64,000 bases of DNA from Stenotrophomonas maltophilia. GTDB taxonomy: Bacteria; Pseudomonadota; Gammaproteobacteria; Xanthomonadales; Xanthomonadaceae. The DNA is taken from positions 1,515,501 to 1,579,500 of the forward strand of contig NZ_CP106759.1 in NCBI RefSeq assembly GCF_025642255.1, given 5' to 3'. Every line of letters begins with the position of its first letter. The stretch's first letter is position 1. Below the pieces are notes generated by a model that saw only the letters and a list, made by a program, of their open reading frames with translations, made no database searches and was not told the origin of the DNA. Shown here piece by piece: positions 1-8,925 of the stretch. Both the position numbers and the translations under genes were made by a program.

Positions 1-302
1 TCGGCGCGCTTGAGCAGGTGCTCGCGTACCAGCCAGGCATTGCTGTCGCGATCCTGCGGCGACAGCCAGCGCTCATCGGCCAGGCTCACTTCCACGCGGT
101 CCCAGTGCACTTCCATTTCTGCCAGCGCCTGGTACACCGGCGCCGGCGTGGTGCCACCGGACAGCAGGATGCGTGCGCGGCCGACTTCGTTGATGTCACG
201 GTTGATGGTCTGTGCCATTTCGGTGGCCACCGCTTCGATCCAGCCATCGGCATCGCCGTGACTGACAAAATCGATGCGGTCGTCCTGGAAGACAGGGCTC
301 AT
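1..302 (-). CDS. pgl: 6-phosphogluconolactonase, N-terminal part (cut by window edge)
   Basis: Hydrolyses 6-phosphogluconolactone to 6-phosphogluconate in the cytoplasm, the step after glucose-6-phosphate dehydrogenase. About 100 codons are visible; the rest lies before base 1. The start (MSPVFQDDRIDF) is an ATG overlapping the glk stop codon as ATGA. The family signature region is present: the LLSGGTTP phosphate-binding loop near residue 45 and the conserved SLADERW stretch near residue 75. It is the third gene of a zwf-glk-pgl operon, so products of adjacent genes act in consecutive steps feeding the Entner-Doudoroff pathway. Identity is secure from the motif pair and context; the C-terminus cannot be assessed. 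Confidence 0.93.
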   Translation of the reverse strand, partial: MSPVFQDDRIDFVSHGDADGWIEAVATEMAQTINRDINEVGRARILLSGGTTPAPVYQALAEMEVHWDRVEVSLADERWLSPQDRDSNAWLVREHLLKRA

Positions 303-1306
303 GCGGCAACTCCCGGAGCGTCACGTTCGGCATCGGCTGCATAGGCGGCAGCGCCCAGCAGGCCGGGGCAGGGGTGCATGATCGCCAGCGAAGGCACCCG
401 CGCCATGATCGAGGAAAACCGGCCCTTGTGCTCGAAGCGCTGGCGGAAGCCGGAGTGCTGCAGCGAATCCAGCATTTTGGGCACCAGGCCGCCGGTCAGG
501 AACACGCCATCCCAGGCACCCTGGATCAGCACCAGGTCGCCGGCGATGGCGCCGAACACTGCGCAGAACACATCCACGGTGCGCATCGCCTGCGGATCGC
601 CGAGCGCGGCACGGGCGGTGACGTCGGCCGGCTGCAGATGGCCCGGGTCGACACCGGCCATCTCACAGACCGCACGATGGATGTTGACCAGGCCGGGACC
701 GCAGATGAGACGCTCGTTGGACACGCGGCCGAACTGCTCGGACAGGATCTCCAGGATCCGCACTTCTTCCGGCGTGCCCGGCGGGAAGCTGACGTGACCG
801 CCTTCGGTTTCCAGCGGGTAGCTGCGGCCGTGGCGCACCACCAGGCCACCGACGCCGAGGCCCGTGCCAGGGCCGATCACTCCGTAGTTGCGTGGCTGGC
901 CCGGCGCGGCCGGCGTCCAGTGCGCACCGCCGATCTGCACCACATCCTGCGGTTGCAGCAGGGCGACGGCCATCGCCTGTGCGGCGAAGTCGTTGATCAG
1001 GTGCAGCTCGTCGAAGCCGAGCATCGCTGCGGTGCGGCTGCGCGAGATCACCCACGGATGGTTGGTGATGCGTGCCTCGTCGCCATCGACGCGGCCGGCC
1101 ACGGCAAACACGCCGCGGCGCGCGCTGGCCCCGGCCTGCTCAAGGTAGTGGCGGGCGGCATCGCCCAGCGACGGGAACTCGGCGACTGCGAACTCGCGGA
1201 TGCTGTCCTTCTGCAGGGGCGCATCCAGCGAAGTGTCGGCCAGTGCGAAGCGGGCATTGGTGCCGCCGATGTCGGCGACCAGAACCGGCTGCGAGCTGCC
1301 ACTCAT
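299..1306 (-). CDS. glk: Glucokinase
   Basis: Phosphorylates glucose to glucose-6-phosphate with ATP. The 335-residue length fits bacterial Glk. The phosphate-binding motif DIGGTNARF is at residues 12-20, followed by NHPW, LINDFAAQA and GPGTGLGVG, all landmarks of the proteobacterial (non-ROK) glucokinase family. The start (MSGSSQPVL) overlaps the zwf stop as ATGA, and the gene's own stop overlaps the pgl start in the same way, so the three genes look translationally coupled. A longer open frame continues upstream through zwf but is only a shadow of that gene. Confidence 0.95.
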   Translation of the reverse strand: MSGSSQPVLVADIGGTNARFALADTSLDAPLQKDSIREFAVAEFPSLGDAARHYLEQAGASARRGVFAVAGRVDGDEARITNHPWVISRSRTAAMLGFDELHLINDFAAQAMAVALLQPQDVVQIGGAHWTPAAPGQPRNYGVIGPGTGLGVGGLVVRHGRSYPLETEGGHVSFPPGTPEEVRILEILSEQFGRVSNERLICGPGLVNIHRAVCEMAGVDPGHLQPADVTARAALGDPQAMRTVDVFCAVFGAIAGDLVLIQGAWDGVFLTGGLVPKMLDSLQHSGFRQRFEHKGRFSSIMARVPSLAIMHPCPGLLGAAAYAADAERDAPGVAA

Positions 1307-2739
1307 GCCGAAGCTCCGGTGTCCGGCGCATCCACGCCCTGTGGCAGGAAGTCGCTGGCATCGGCCGGACCCCACTGGCCAGCAGGGTAAGGCTGGAGCG
1401 GCAGGCCGGCTGCCTTCCAGGCATCGGCGACGCTGTCGATCCACGCCCAGGCGGCGCGCACTTCGTCGTCGCGCACGAACAGTGCATGGTTGCCGTTGAA
1501 GGCGTCCAGGAACAGGCGCTCGTAAGCGATGCGGCGGTGCAGTCCCGTCGGCACCGACAGCTCCAGTTCCAGCGGATGCAGTTCCAGCGCGCCCCATTCC
1601 GGACCGGCCAGGCTGCTCATCAGGCCCAGCTCGATGTTTTCCTGCGGCTGCAGCTGGAACACCAGGCGATTGGGTGCGGCCTGCGCGCGCTGCGGGCGCT
1701 CGAACAGCCAATGGGTGACCGGCTTGAGGGTCACCACCACGCGGGTGGTGCGCTCGGGCAGGCGCTTGCCGGTGACCAGATGGAAGGGAACGCCGGACCA
1801 GCGCCAGTTGTCGATGTGCGCGGTGACGCCGGCAAAGGTTTCCACGTCGCTGCCTTCCGGCGGCTGGTAGGCCTGTGCCGGCTGGCCGTTGATGGTGCCG
1901 GCGGTATAGCGGCCGCGCACGCTGTCGCGGGCCGCATGCTGGGCGTCGAGGGGGCGCAGGGCGCGCAGCACCTTGACCTTCTCGTCGCGGATGCGGTCGG
2001 CTTCGAGCGACGCCGGCGGTTCCATCGCCACCAGGCACAGCAGCTGCAGGATATGGCTCTGCACCATGTCACGCAGGGCGCCGGACCGCGCGTAGTACGC
2101 ATCGCGGCCGTCCACGCCTTCGCTCTCTGCGACCAGGATGTGCACCGACTCGATGTAGTTGCGGTTCCACACCGCCTCCAGCAGGGTGTTGCCGAAGCGC
2201 AGGGCGATCAGGTTCTGCACCGCAGCCTTGCCCAGATAGTGATCCAGGCGGAACACGCGGTCTTCGTCGATCCACTGGCCGATGGTGCTGATGATCTCTT
2301 CGGCACTTTCGCTGTCGCTGCCGATCGGTTTCTCCAGCATCAGCCGGGCCGGTGCGGCGAGGGCGCCCCCCTTGGCCAGGCCTTCGCAGGTGGAGATGTA
2401 CAGGCCCGGCGGAATGGCCAGGTAGCTCACGCAACGGCGGTCCACCAGGTCGGAGACGGCGGCGGCGACCGAGTCGACATCGCGCAGGTCCACCGAACGG
2501 TAGTCGATGCGGCGCAGCAGCGCGGCGATGTCGTCCTGCGAGGCCATCGGCATGGCCTGCTGCAGGCGCGGGCGCAGGATGTCATGGAAGGCCTCGGTGT
2601 CATGGCCGGACAGGGCCAGCGCACGGATGCGGAAATCCTCCGGCAGCAGACCATCGCCAAGCAGGCGCAGCAGCGAAGGGAACAGGTAGCGCTGGGCCAG
2701 ATCACCTGTGGCACCGAACAGGAAGAGGGTGTCGTGCAT
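1303..2739 (-). CDS. zwf: Glucose-6-phosphate 1-dehydrogenase
   Basis: Oxidises glucose-6-phosphate to 6-phosphogluconolactone with NAD(P)+. The protein has 478 residues, typical for the family. The dinucleotide-binding motif GATGDLA is at residues 9-15 and the substrate-site motif RLDHYLGK at about 164-171. I chose the MHDTLFLFGATGD start. Two in-frame ATGs lie upstream, at 2766 and 2784, but a LacI-type operator-like palindrome occupies 2761-2774, so transcription probably begins too close for those starts to be used. First gene of the zwf-glk-pgl operon, divergent from the sugar ABC ATPase gene. Confidence 0.94.
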   Translation of the reverse strand: MHDTLFLFGATGDLAQRYLFPSLLRLLGDGLLPEDFRIRALALSGHDTEAFHDILRPRLQQAMPMASQDDIAALLRRIDYRSVDLRDVDSVAAAVSDLVDRRCVSYLAIPPGLYISTCEGLAKGGALAAPARLMLEKPIGSDSESAEEIISTIGQWIDEDRVFRLDHYLGKAAVQNLIALRFGNTLLEAVWNRNYIESVHILVAESEGVDGRDAYYARSGALRDMVQSHILQLLCLVAMEPPASLEADRIRDEKVKVLRALRPLDAQHAARDSVRGRYTAGTINGQPAQAYQPPEGSDVETFAGVTAHIDNWRWSGVPFHLVTGKRLPERTTRVVVTLKPVTHWLFERPQRAQAAPNRLVFQLQPQENIELGLMSSLAGPEWGALELHPLELELSVPTGLHRRIAYERLFLDAFNGNHALFVRDDEVRAAWAWIDSVADAWKAAGLPLQPYPAGQWGPADASDFLPQGVDAPDTGASA

Positions 2740-2760
2740 CGCTCGAGTTTCAGATCCGGG

Positions 2761-2774
2761 TGACATCGTTGTCA
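2761..2774. promoter_or_regulatory. LacI-type operator-like palindrome upstream of zwf
   Basis: TGACATCGTTGTCA is a 14-bp near-perfect palindrome (arms TGACA/TGTCA around a central CG), the usual form of LacI/GalR-family operators. It lies 22-35 bases upstream of the chosen zwf start. The regulator is not in the window; the site is inferred from symmetry and position only. Confidence 0.5.
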
Positions 2775-2947
2775 ATCGCTTCATGGCTGGGTTCGGGGGA
2801 CATCCGCGCAACTGCCTGTCCGAGGTTCGCGGAACGCGATCTGCAGGGGATACCGGCAGGCCGTTCCATTCGAAACCACCGCACCGGCGAACGTTCCATT
2901 GTCCGCCGACGCAGGTCGGTGCGCACCGACCATCGGATAGTGCCACG

Positions 2948-2961
2948 TGAAAACGTTTACA
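2948..2961. promoter_or_regulatory. LacI-type operator-like palindrome, ugpC side
   Basis: TGAAAACGTTTACA is a 14-bp imperfect palindrome with a central CG. On the other strand it reads TGTAAACGTTTTCA and matches 12 of 14 positions of the site at 43849-43862 in front of another gene. It lies about 133 bases upstream of the ABC ATPase start. Recurrence supports a real binding site of a LacI-family sugar regulator; no regulator gene is present here. Confidence 0.5.
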
Positions 2962-3093
2962 TGGCAGAATGGGCAACTGTATTCGATTGCAGTGCTCGCC
3001 GTCATGCGGCAGTCGCGCAATCATTGCTGCCATCGGGAGGGCCGAGGCAGTCCCAAAAGACAGCCCGGCGTCGGGCAGACCGGATCAGGTGAT

Positions 3094-4176
3094 ATGGCAA
3101 AAGTGCAGTTGCAGGGTGTGCGCAAGGTCTACGACAACGGCCAGGTTGCGGTGAAGGACGCCACTTTCGAGGTCGCCGATGGCGAACTGATGGTGCTGGT
3201 CGGTCCTTCCGGCTGTGGTAAGTCGACCCTGCTGCGGATGGTGGCAGGCCTGGAGGAGATCAGCGGTGGCACGCTGAGCATCGGTGACCGCGTGGTCAAC
3301 GATGTGGCACCGAAGGATCGCGACATCGCCATGGTGTTCCAGAGTTATGCGCTTTACCCGCACATGACCGTGGCCGAGAACCTGGCGTTCGGCCTGAAGC
3401 TGCGTGGCCACGACAAGGCCACCATCGACAGGCGGATTGCCGAAGCGGCGCAGACGCTTGGCTTGACCGAGATGATGGACAAGCTGCCCAAGGCGATGTC
3501 AGGTGGCCAGCGCCAGCGTGTTGCGCTGGGGCGCGCGCTGGTGCGCGAACCTGCGGTGTTCCTGCTCGACGAGCCGCTGTCCAATCTCGATGCCAAGCTG
3601 CGCCACAGCGTGCGTACCGAGATCGCGCAGCTGCACCGCAAGCTGGGTACGACCATGATCTATGTCACGCACGACCAGGTCGAAGCGATGACGCTGGGCC
3701 AGCGCATCGTGGTGCTCAAGGACGGCATCATCCAGCAGATCGATACGCCGATGGCGCTGTATGACCGCCCGGCCAACCTGTTCGTGGCCGGTTTCCTCGG
3801 CAGCCCGGCGATGAACGTGCTGCGCGGGACGTTGCAGGGCGATGCGGGCGGCGTGACGGTGGTCGAGGGTGAGTGGCGCGCGCCGCTGGGCCAGGCCACG
3901 ATCGACCCCGCGTGGCTGCAGAAGCCGATCAACGTCGGCGTGCGCCCGGAGCACCTGCAGCCGGCGACGGGAGATGACGCGCATGCGTTCACTGCGCGCA
4001 TCGAGGGCATCGAGCCGGTCGGCAACGAGATCTTCGTCAACCTCAGCAGCGGCCAGCATGCACTGACCATGCGGGTGGCGCCGCAGGCGCTGCCGGCCGT
4101 GGGCGAGGACATCCGCGTGGCGATCCATCCGCAGGGCCTGCACTTCTTCAACGCGGAAACCGGCGAGCGCCTGTAA
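3094..4176 (+). CDS. ugpC: Sugar ABC transporter ATP-binding protein (UgpC/MalK type)
   Basis: ATPase subunit of a carbohydrate (or glycerol-3-phosphate) importer, acting at the inner face of the membrane. The protein has 360 residues. Walker A GPSGCGKST is at 37-45, the signature MSGGQRQR at about 135-142, Walker B plus D-loop LLDEPLSNLD at about 157-166, and a C-terminal TOBE/OB region from about 280 (GVRPEHL). The start is MAKVQLQGVRKVY; an open frame extends upstream but without family similarity. No permease or binding-protein genes are adjacent, so this is an orphan ATPase that may serve several importers, as MsiK/UgpC-type proteins do in other bacteria. The symbol follows family naming; the substrate is unknown. 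Confidence 0.85.
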   Translation: MAKVQLQGVRKVYDNGQVAVKDATFEVADGELMVLVGPSGCGKSTLLRMVAGLEEISGGTLSIGDRVVNDVAPKDRDIAMVFQSYALYPHMTVAENLAFGLKLRGHDKATIDRRIAEAAQTLGLTEMMDKLPKAMSGGQRQRVALGRALVREPAVFLLDEPLSNLDAKLRHSVRTEIAQLHRKLGTTMIYVTHDQVEAMTLGQRIVVLKDGIIQQIDTPMALYDRPANLFVAGFLGSPAMNVLRGTLQGDAGGVTVVEGEWRAPLGQATIDPAWLQKPINVGVRPEHLQPATGDDAHAFTARIEGIEPVGNEIFVNLSSGQHALTMRVAPQALPAVGEDIRVAIHPQGLHFFNAETGERL

Positions 4177-4183
4177 GACTTGG

Positions 4184-4205
4184 TGGCGCCGGGCCATGCC
4201 CGGCG
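4184..4205 (+). repeat. SMAG-type REP hairpin
   Basis: A hairpin with 8-bp arms CGCCGGGC/GCCCGGCG around a 3-base loop, preceded by GTGG, a variant of the GTAG tetranucleotide of S. maltophilia SMAG repeats. It lies between the convergent ugpC and ygfZ genes, where it may act as a bidirectional transcript end. Confidence 0.8.
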
Positions 4206-4245
4206 TCATCGGCAGATCCCCGCCCTGCGTGGATGGGGCGCAGCC

Positions 4246-5118
4246 TCAGCGCGCCAGGCCATCCAGCAGTGGAATCCGCTGCGCGGGCGCATCGCCGACC
4301 TGCAGCGCAGCGTCGCTCGTTTCAAGCGGCAGCACCGCCAGCGCGAGATCGCCGGCTACGCTGGCGATCGTGCCCAGTGCCGCGCCGTCCTGCTGCACGC
4401 CGTCACCGGCCTGCGCCGGCGCATGGGTGTGCAGCAGCTGCACCGCGCGCTTGGCCTTGCCGAGGAAGTGGGTGCGGGCGACGATTTCCTGGCCCGGGTA
4501 GCAGCCTTTCTTCACGCTGTAGCCGTTCAGACGGTCCAGCCCCAACTGCTGCGGCGTCCACACCTCGCGCTGGCTCTGCTCCAGCCGGGGCAGGCCATAC
4601 CGCAGGTCAGCCTGGCGCCAGGCCAATGCAAAGGCCACGTCGTCGTCCGGCCCACCGGCCGGGAAGGTGTCAGCGGCACCGATGCGCAGCGCGCGCGGCA
4701 GCGCGTCGCTGCCCAGGTCCAGCTCCCAACCGCCTGCATTGGCGGCGATCGCCGCGCCGGTAGCCGCTTCCGGTGCGGTGAACGTGCCGGCCACGGCCAG
4801 ATCGTCGCGCAGCTGCACCTTGACCTTGCGGCGGAACACGAAACGCTGCAGTTGCGACGCAGTCGCATCCGCGTCGCCATCGGCGAACACCAGCATCACG
4901 TGATCCTCAGCCAGCCGGAGCAGCTGGAACACCGCCAGGGTGCGGCCCTTGGCACTCAGCCAGGCGCTCCACTGCCAGTGCTGCTGGGGCAGAGCGAGGA
5001 CATCGCTGCTGAACTGGGCGTGGGCGAAGGCAGCTGCGTCCACGCCCTGCAGGCTCACCAGCTGGTGGCCCGGAAGGCGTGGATATCCGACGAAAGCAGG
5101 GGGCAGGTTGTCAGGCAC
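4246..5118 (-). CDS. ygfZ: Folate-binding YgfZ/GcvT-like protein
   Basis: YgfZ proteins bind tetrahydrofolate and help assemble or repair certain iron-sulfur enzymes. The family fingerprint KKGCYPGQE (K-x-G-C-Y-x-G-Q-E) is present at about residues 201-209 of a roughly 290-residue protein, followed by the short C-terminal barrel region. I chose a GTG start (PDNLPPAFVGYPRL follows). The frame could extend to an ATG at 5169, but that would overlap the divergent gene start at 5158 and cover its promoter. Its place beside the succinate dehydrogenase operon, whose SdhB carries three Fe-S clusters, suits an Fe-S role. Start uncertain, identity firm. Confidence 0.88.
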   Translation of the reverse strand: MPDNLPPAFVGYPRLPGHQLVSLQGVDAAAFAHAQFSSDVLALPQQHWQWSAWLSAKGRTLAVFQLLRLAEDHVMLVFADGDADATASQLQRFVFRRKVKVQLRDDLAVAGTFTAPEAATGAAIAANAGGWELDLGSDALPRALRIGAADTFPAGGPDDDVAFALAWRQADLRYGLPRLEQSQREVWTPQQLGLDRLNGYSVKKGCYPGQEIVARTHFLGKAKRAVQLLHTHAPAQAGDGVQQDGAALGTIASVAGDLALAVLPLETSDAALQVGDAPAQRIPLLDGLAR

Positions 5119-5136
5119 GTGAACGAGGTCTAAAAT
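5108..5136 (+). promoter_or_regulatory. Sigma-70-type promoter for the sdh operon
   Basis: TTGTCA (5108-5113), a 17-base spacer and TAAAAT (5131-5136) make a strong sigma-70-like promoter about 20 bases before the SDHAF4-like start at 5158. It overlaps the divergent ygfZ start codon, so the two transcription units probably interfere. Confidence 0.6.
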
Positions 5137-5157
5137 TTGTGCGTTGCGAGACCGACC

Positions 5158-5328
5158 ATGATAGGCCAAACAACCCCCACTCCCGACGACGAAACTGAAG
5201 CCCCGCTGGTCCCTGCGGCACCCGTGCCCGTGGAACAGGAAAAGGCAGAGGAATTCGGCGGCCGCGGCGGACTCGATCCGGTGCGGTATGGCGATTGGGA
5301 GAAAAACGGACGCTGCATCGATTTCTGA
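5158..5328 (+). CDS. Succinate dehydrogenase assembly factor 4-like protein (DUF1674)
   Basis: A 56-residue protein ending in the hallmark of DUF1674/SDHAF4 proteins: GGRGGLDPVRYGDWEKNG then RCIDF at the very C-terminus. In mitochondria SDHAF4 binds the flavinated SDHA subunit and promotes its assembly with SDHB; a similar role is inferred here because the gene is first in the sdhCDAB operon, 56 bases before sdhC. The N-terminal half is acidic, rich in Pro and Glu, and probably disordered. The start at 5158 is preferred over an in-frame ATG at 5137, which would lie at or before the predicted transcription start. Function inferred from family and context. Confidence 0.85.
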   Translation: MIGQTTPTPDDETEAPLVPAAPVPVEQEKAEEFGGRGGLDPVRYGDWEKNGRCIDF

Positions 5329-5384
5329 TCAGCATTGAGCCAACGCGGCCGCGTGCCGCCCAGCCGAGACAACGAGCCCAGCGA

Positions 5385-5777
5385 ATGGCGACCAGACAAC
5401 GCCCACTTTCCCCGCACCTTCAGGTGTATCGCTGGCAGATTCAGATGGCCACCTCGATCCTGCATCGAGCCACTGGCGTCTTTCTGTCTGTTGGTGCCCT
5501 CATCATCGCTGCGGGCCTGCTGGCCCTGATGATGGGGCCCGATTCGTGGAACTGCTTCACCGGCCATGCCGGGGCCTGGTATGGCCGCGTGTTCCTGTTC
5601 GCGTGGACATGGTCGTTCGCCTATCACCTGTGCAATGGCATCCGCCATGTGGTGCAGGACTTCGCCATCGGCTTCAGCATCCCCGCCTTCATCCGCAGCA
5701 GCTGGCTGTCGGTCATCGGCAGCCTGGTGATCACCCTGCTGGTGTGGGCCTACGTGATGTTTGGAGGTGCCGCGTGA
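5385..5777 (+). CDS. sdhC: Succinate dehydrogenase cytochrome b556 subunit
   Basis: Membrane anchor subunit of complex II that helps bind heme b and ubiquinone. The protein has 130 residues and three predicted transmembrane segments. It carries the family N-terminal motif RPLSPHLQVYRWQ, the SILHRATG motif with the conserved Ser and Arg of the quinone site, and the heme-ligand histidine in NGIRHVVQD. Its stop overlaps the sdhD GTG start (GTGA). The start ATG was chosen because it directly precedes the conserved N-terminus. Confidence 0.95.
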   Translation: MATRQRPLSPHLQVYRWQIQMATSILHRATGVFLSVGALIIAAGLLALMMGPDSWNCFTGHAGAWYGRVFLFAWTWSFAYHLCNGIRHVVQDFAIGFSIPAFIRSSWLSVIGSLVITLLVWAYVMFGGAA

Positions 5778-6160
5778 GCAAGTTCCGTACTCCGCTGAAG
5801 AACGTGCGTGGCCTGGGTTCGGCCAAGACCGGCACCGAGCACTTCGTGCACCAGCGCCTGACCGCCGCCGCCCTGGTGGTGCTGGGGATCTGGTTCCTGG
5901 TCTTCGTGCTGGGCCTGCTGGGTTCCGACTACGCGACCGCCACTGCTGCCATCGCCAAGCCGTGGAACGCGGTGCCGCTGATCGGCCTGCTGATCGCCAT
6001 GTTCTGGCACGCACAGCTCGGCATGCAGGTCGTGCTGGAAGATTACATCCACGAATCGCTGCTGGCCCTGGTGCTGCAGACCGCGGTGAAGTTCGTCGCC
6101 GTGCTCGGCATGATCGTCAGTGTGTTCGCGGTGGGCCGCATCGCCCTCGGCGTTGCCTGA
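5774..6160 (+). CDS. sdhD: Succinate dehydrogenase hydrophobic anchor subunit
   Basis: Second membrane anchor of complex II, 128 residues with three hydrophobic segments. The N-terminal sequence (SKFRTPLKNVRGLGSAKTG, GTEHFVHQR) and the motif GMQVVLEDYIHE match the SdhD family, the latter holding a heme-proximal His and the Asp-Tyr pair near the quinone site. The GTG start overlaps the sdhC stop, indicating translational coupling and stoichiometric synthesis of the two anchors. Confidence 0.94.
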   Translation: MSKFRTPLKNVRGLGSAKTGTEHFVHQRLTAAALVVLGIWFLVFVLGLLGSDYATATAAIAKPWNAVPLIGLLIAMFWHAQLGMQVVLEDYIHESLLALVLQTAVKFVAVLGMIVSVFAVGRIALGVA

Positions 6161-6191
6161 GCCCAGGCACCTACACAGGAATCCAGACTAG

Positions 6192-7982
6192 ATGTCCGCT
6201 TACAAGATCACCGAACACAAGTACGACATGGTCGTGGTGGGCGCCGGCGGCGCCGGCCTGCGTGCCACGTTCGGCCTGGCCGCCAAGGGCCTGCAGACCG
6301 TGTGCCTGACCAAGGTCTTCCCGACCCGTTCGCACACCGTCGCCGCCCAGGGCGGTATCTCCGCCGCGCTCGGCAACATGGGTGAGGACGACTGGCGTTA
6401 CCACTTCTTCGACACCATCAAGGGGTCGGACTGGCTGGGCGACCAGGACGCCATCGAATACATGTGCCGTGAGGCCATTCCGGCCATCATCGAGCTCGAG
6501 CACTACGGCGTGCCGTTCTCGCGTACCGCCGAAGGCAAGATCTACCAGCGCCCGTTCGGTGGCATGACCACCAAGTACGGCGAAGGCCCGGCGGCGCAGC
6601 GCACCTGCGCGGCGGCCGACCGTACCGGCCACGCGATGCTGCATACGCTGTACCAGCAGTCGCTGAAGCACGACGCGCGCTTCATGATCGAGTACTTCGC
6701 GCTCGACCTGATCTTCGACGACGAAGGCGTCTGCCGCGGCGTGCTGGCCCTGGACATGTCCGACGGCACGCTGCACCTGTTCCGCGCCCAGGGCGTGGTA
6801 CTGGCCACCGGCGGCTACGGCCGAGCCTATTTCAGCGCAACTTCCGCGCATACCTGCACCGGCGACGGTGGCGGCCTGGCCATGCGTGCCGGCATCGCCA
6901 TGCAGGACATGGAGTTCGTGCAGTTCCACCCGACCGGCATCTACGGCGCCGGCTGCCTGATCACCGAGGGTGTCCGCGGTGAAGGTGGCATCCTGCGCAA
7001 CAGCAGCGGCGAGCGCTTCATGGAGCGCTATGCACCGCATTACAAGGATCTGGCATCGCGCGACGTGGTCAGCCGTTCGATGACCATCGAGATCCGCGAA
7101 GGCCGCGGTGTCGGCGAGCACAAGGATCACATCCTGCTCGACCTGACCCACCTGGGCCCGGGCGTGATCGATGACAAGCTGCCGGGCATCGCCGAGAGCG
7201 CCCGCATCTTCGCCGGCGTCGACGTGCACAAGCAGCCGATCCCGGTCATCCCGACCGTGCACTACAACATGGGTGGCATCCCGACCAACTACCACGGTGA
7301 AGTGGTGCGCAAGGTCGGCGACAACCCCGATGCCGTGGTGCCGGGCCTGTACGCCATCGGCGAAGCCGCCTGCGTGTCCGTGCACGGCGCCAACCGCCTG
7401 GGCTCCAACTCGCTGCTGGATCTGGTGGTGTTCGGCCGCGCGGTGGCCAACCGCTGTGCCCAGACCATCAAGCCGGGCGCGGCGCACAAGCCGCTGCCGG
7501 CCGATGCCTGCGACAAGGCGCTGGGCCTGCTGGACAAGCTGCGCCACGCCAACGGCGATACCCCGACCTCGGTCATCCGCGACCGCATGCAGCGCACCAT
7601 GCAGGCCGACGCGGCCGTCTTCCGCACCAGCCAGACGCTGAAGGAAGGCTGCGAGAAGATGGACAAGATCTTCGATTCGTTCCAGGACGTGAAGGTCTCG
7701 GACCGTTCGCTGGTGTGGAACTCGGACCTGATCGAGACCTACGAGCTGAACAACCTGCTGCTCAACGCGGTGGCGACGATCAACTCGGCCGAACAGCGCA
7801 AGGAAAGCCGCGGCGCGCATGCGCACGAGGACTTCCCGGACCGCGACGACGTCAACTGGCAGAAGCACACCCTGGTCAGCGTCGACGAGAAGGGCAAGTG
7901 CAGCTTCGACTACCGTCCGGTGCACATGTACACGTTGACCGATGACGTGTCCGTGGTGCCGCCGAAGCCGCGCGTGTACTGA
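6192..7982 (+). CDS. sdhA: Succinate dehydrogenase flavoprotein subunit
   Basis: Catalytic subunit oxidising succinate to fumarate in the TCA cycle and respiratory chain. Full length at 596 residues. The N-terminal Rossmann motif [11 protein letters not shown] binds FAD, and [13 protein letters not shown] holds the histidine to which FAD is covalently attached. HPTGIYGAG and [18 protein letters not shown] carry active-site residues. SdhE, encoded after sdhB, and the SDHAF4-like protein ahead of sdhC are predicted to flavinate and chaperone this subunit. Confidence 0.97.
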   Translation: MSAYKITEHKYDMVVVGAGGAGLRATFGLAAKGLQTVCLTKVFPTRSHTVAAQGGISAALGNMGEDDWRYHFFDTIKGSDWLGDQDAIEYMCREAIPAIIELEHYGVPFSRTAEGKIYQRPFGGMTTKYGEGPAAQRTCAAADRTGHAMLHTLYQQSLKHDARFMIEYFALDLIFDDEGVCRGVLALDMSDGTLHLFRAQGVVLATGGYGRAYFSATSAHTCTGDGGGLAMRAGIAMQDMEFVQFHPTGIYGAGCLITEGVRGEGGILRNSSGERFMERYAPHYKDLASRDVVSRSMTIEIREGRGVGEHKDHILLDLTHLGPGVIDDKLPGIAESARIFAGVDVHKQPIPVIPTVHYNMGGIPTNYHGEVVRKVGDNPDAVVPGLYAIGEAACVSVHGANRLGSNSLLDLVVFGRAVANRCAQTIKPGAAHKPLPADACDKALGLLDKLRHANGDTPTSVIRDRMQRTMQADAAVFRTSQTLKEGCEKMDKIFDSFQDVKVSDRSLVWNSDLIETYELNNLLLNAVATINSAEQRKESRGAHAHEDFPDRDDVNWQKHTLVSVDEKGKCSFDYRPVHMYTLTDDVSVVPPKPRVY

Positions 7983-8049
7983 TCCGACCCCGCCTACCAT
8001 GCAATCCGCGCCTTGAGGGCGCGGGCCGCCTGAGCCAACGAGAGCAGCC

Positions 8050-8835
8050 ATGGCCGAGTTTTCACTCCCCAAGAATTCCAAGATCACGAAGGGCCAGCAC
8101 TTCCCCGTCAAGAACGGCGGCAAGAACGTGCGTACCTTCAAGATCTACCGCTGGAGTCCGGACGACGACAGCAATCCGCGCACCGATACCTATGAGGTCG
8201 ATCTGGACGCCTGCGGTCCGATGGTCCTGGACGCGCTGATCAAGATCAAGAACGAGATCGACCCGACCCTGACCTTCCGTCGCTCCTGCCGCGAAGGCAT
8301 CTGCGGTTCGTGCGCGATGAACATCGACGGCACCAACACGCTGGCCTGCACCCGCGCCATCGCGGACTGCGGCAAGAAGGAAGTGCCGATCTACCCGCTG
8401 CCGCACATGAACGTGGTCAAGGATCTGGTTCCGGACCTGACTCACTTCTACGCGCAGTACGCCTCGATCAAGCCGTGGATCCGCACGCAGACCCCGGCGC
8501 CGCCGGATCGCGAGCGCCTGCAGTCGCCGGAAGACCGCAAGAAGCTCGATGGCCTGTACGAGTGCATCCTGTGCGCCTGCTGCTCGACCAGCTGCCCGAG
8601 CTACTGGTGGAACGGCGAGCGTTACCTGGGTCCGGCGATCCTGCTGCAGGCCTACCGCTGGATCATCGACTCGCGCGATGAGGACACCGGTGCGCGCCTG
8701 GACGATCTGGAAGATCCGTTCAAGCTGTACCGCTGCCACACCATCATGAACTGCGCCCGCACCTGCCCGAAGGGCCTGAACCCGGCGCTGGCGATTGCCG
8801 AGATCAAGAAGCTCATGATGGAGCGTCGCGCCTGA
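8050..8835 (+). CDS. sdhB: Succinate dehydrogenase iron-sulfur subunit
   Basis: Passes electrons from the SdhA flavin to quinone through three Fe-S clusters. The 261-residue protein shows all ligand sets: CREGICGSC with a further downstream Cys for [2Fe-2S], [12 protein letters not shown] for [4Fe-4S], and [14 protein letters not shown] for [3Fe-4S]. A 67-base spacer separates it from sdhA. Slightly longer than the E. coli protein because of a basic N-terminal extension ([19 protein letters not shown]). Confidence 0.96.
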   Translation: MAEFSLPKNSKITKGQHFPVKNGGKNVRTFKIYRWSPDDDSNPRTDTYEVDLDACGPMVLDALIKIKNEIDPTLTFRRSCREGICGSCAMNIDGTNTLACTRAIADCGKKEVPIYPLPHMNVVKDLVPDLTHFYAQYASIKPWIRTQTPAPPDRERLQSPEDRKKLDGLYECILCACCSTSCPSYWWNGERYLGPAILLQAYRWIIDSRDEDTGARLDDLEDPFKLYRCHTIMNCARTCPKGLNPALAIAEIKKLMMERRA

Positions 8836-8846
8836 TCCATCCCGCA

Positions 8847-8903
8847 TGCGGCCGCATCGACGGCGGCCGCACGCACCCCAGCCGAGCCACGCCATGCGTG
8901 GCT
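8847..8903 (+). repeat. Two adjacent hairpins between sdhB and sdhE
   Basis: TGCGGCCG/CGGCCGCA (8847-8871) and AGCCACGC/GCGTGGCT (8885-8903) are perfect 8-bp stems just after sdhB. There is no T-tract, so they are more likely mRNA-stabilising or attenuating structures separating sdhB from the less expressed sdhE than a full terminator. Confidence 0.55.
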
Positions 8904-8925
8904 TCGCTGTATCTGGAGGCCTGCA

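Larger units (their letters stand above)
2740..3093. other. Divergent zwf / ugpC intergenic region
   Basis: This 354-base gap between divergent sugar-metabolism genes has no convincing coding sequence. Short frames run across it, including an in-frame N-terminal extension of the ABC ATPase from 2947 with a low-complexity, non-conserved look. It holds two LacI-type operator-like palindromes, one near each gene. No other structure was recognised. Confidence 0.6.

Noticed and set aside
1072..2763. A 563-codon plus-strand frame opposite glk and zwf
   Set aside because: zwf and glk carry clear catalytic motifs and operon overlaps; the opposite frame has none.
2947..3093. N-terminal extension of the sugar ABC ATPase
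   Set aside because: The extension has no similarity to the family and overlaps the operator-like region; MAKVQLQGVRKVY is the canonical start.
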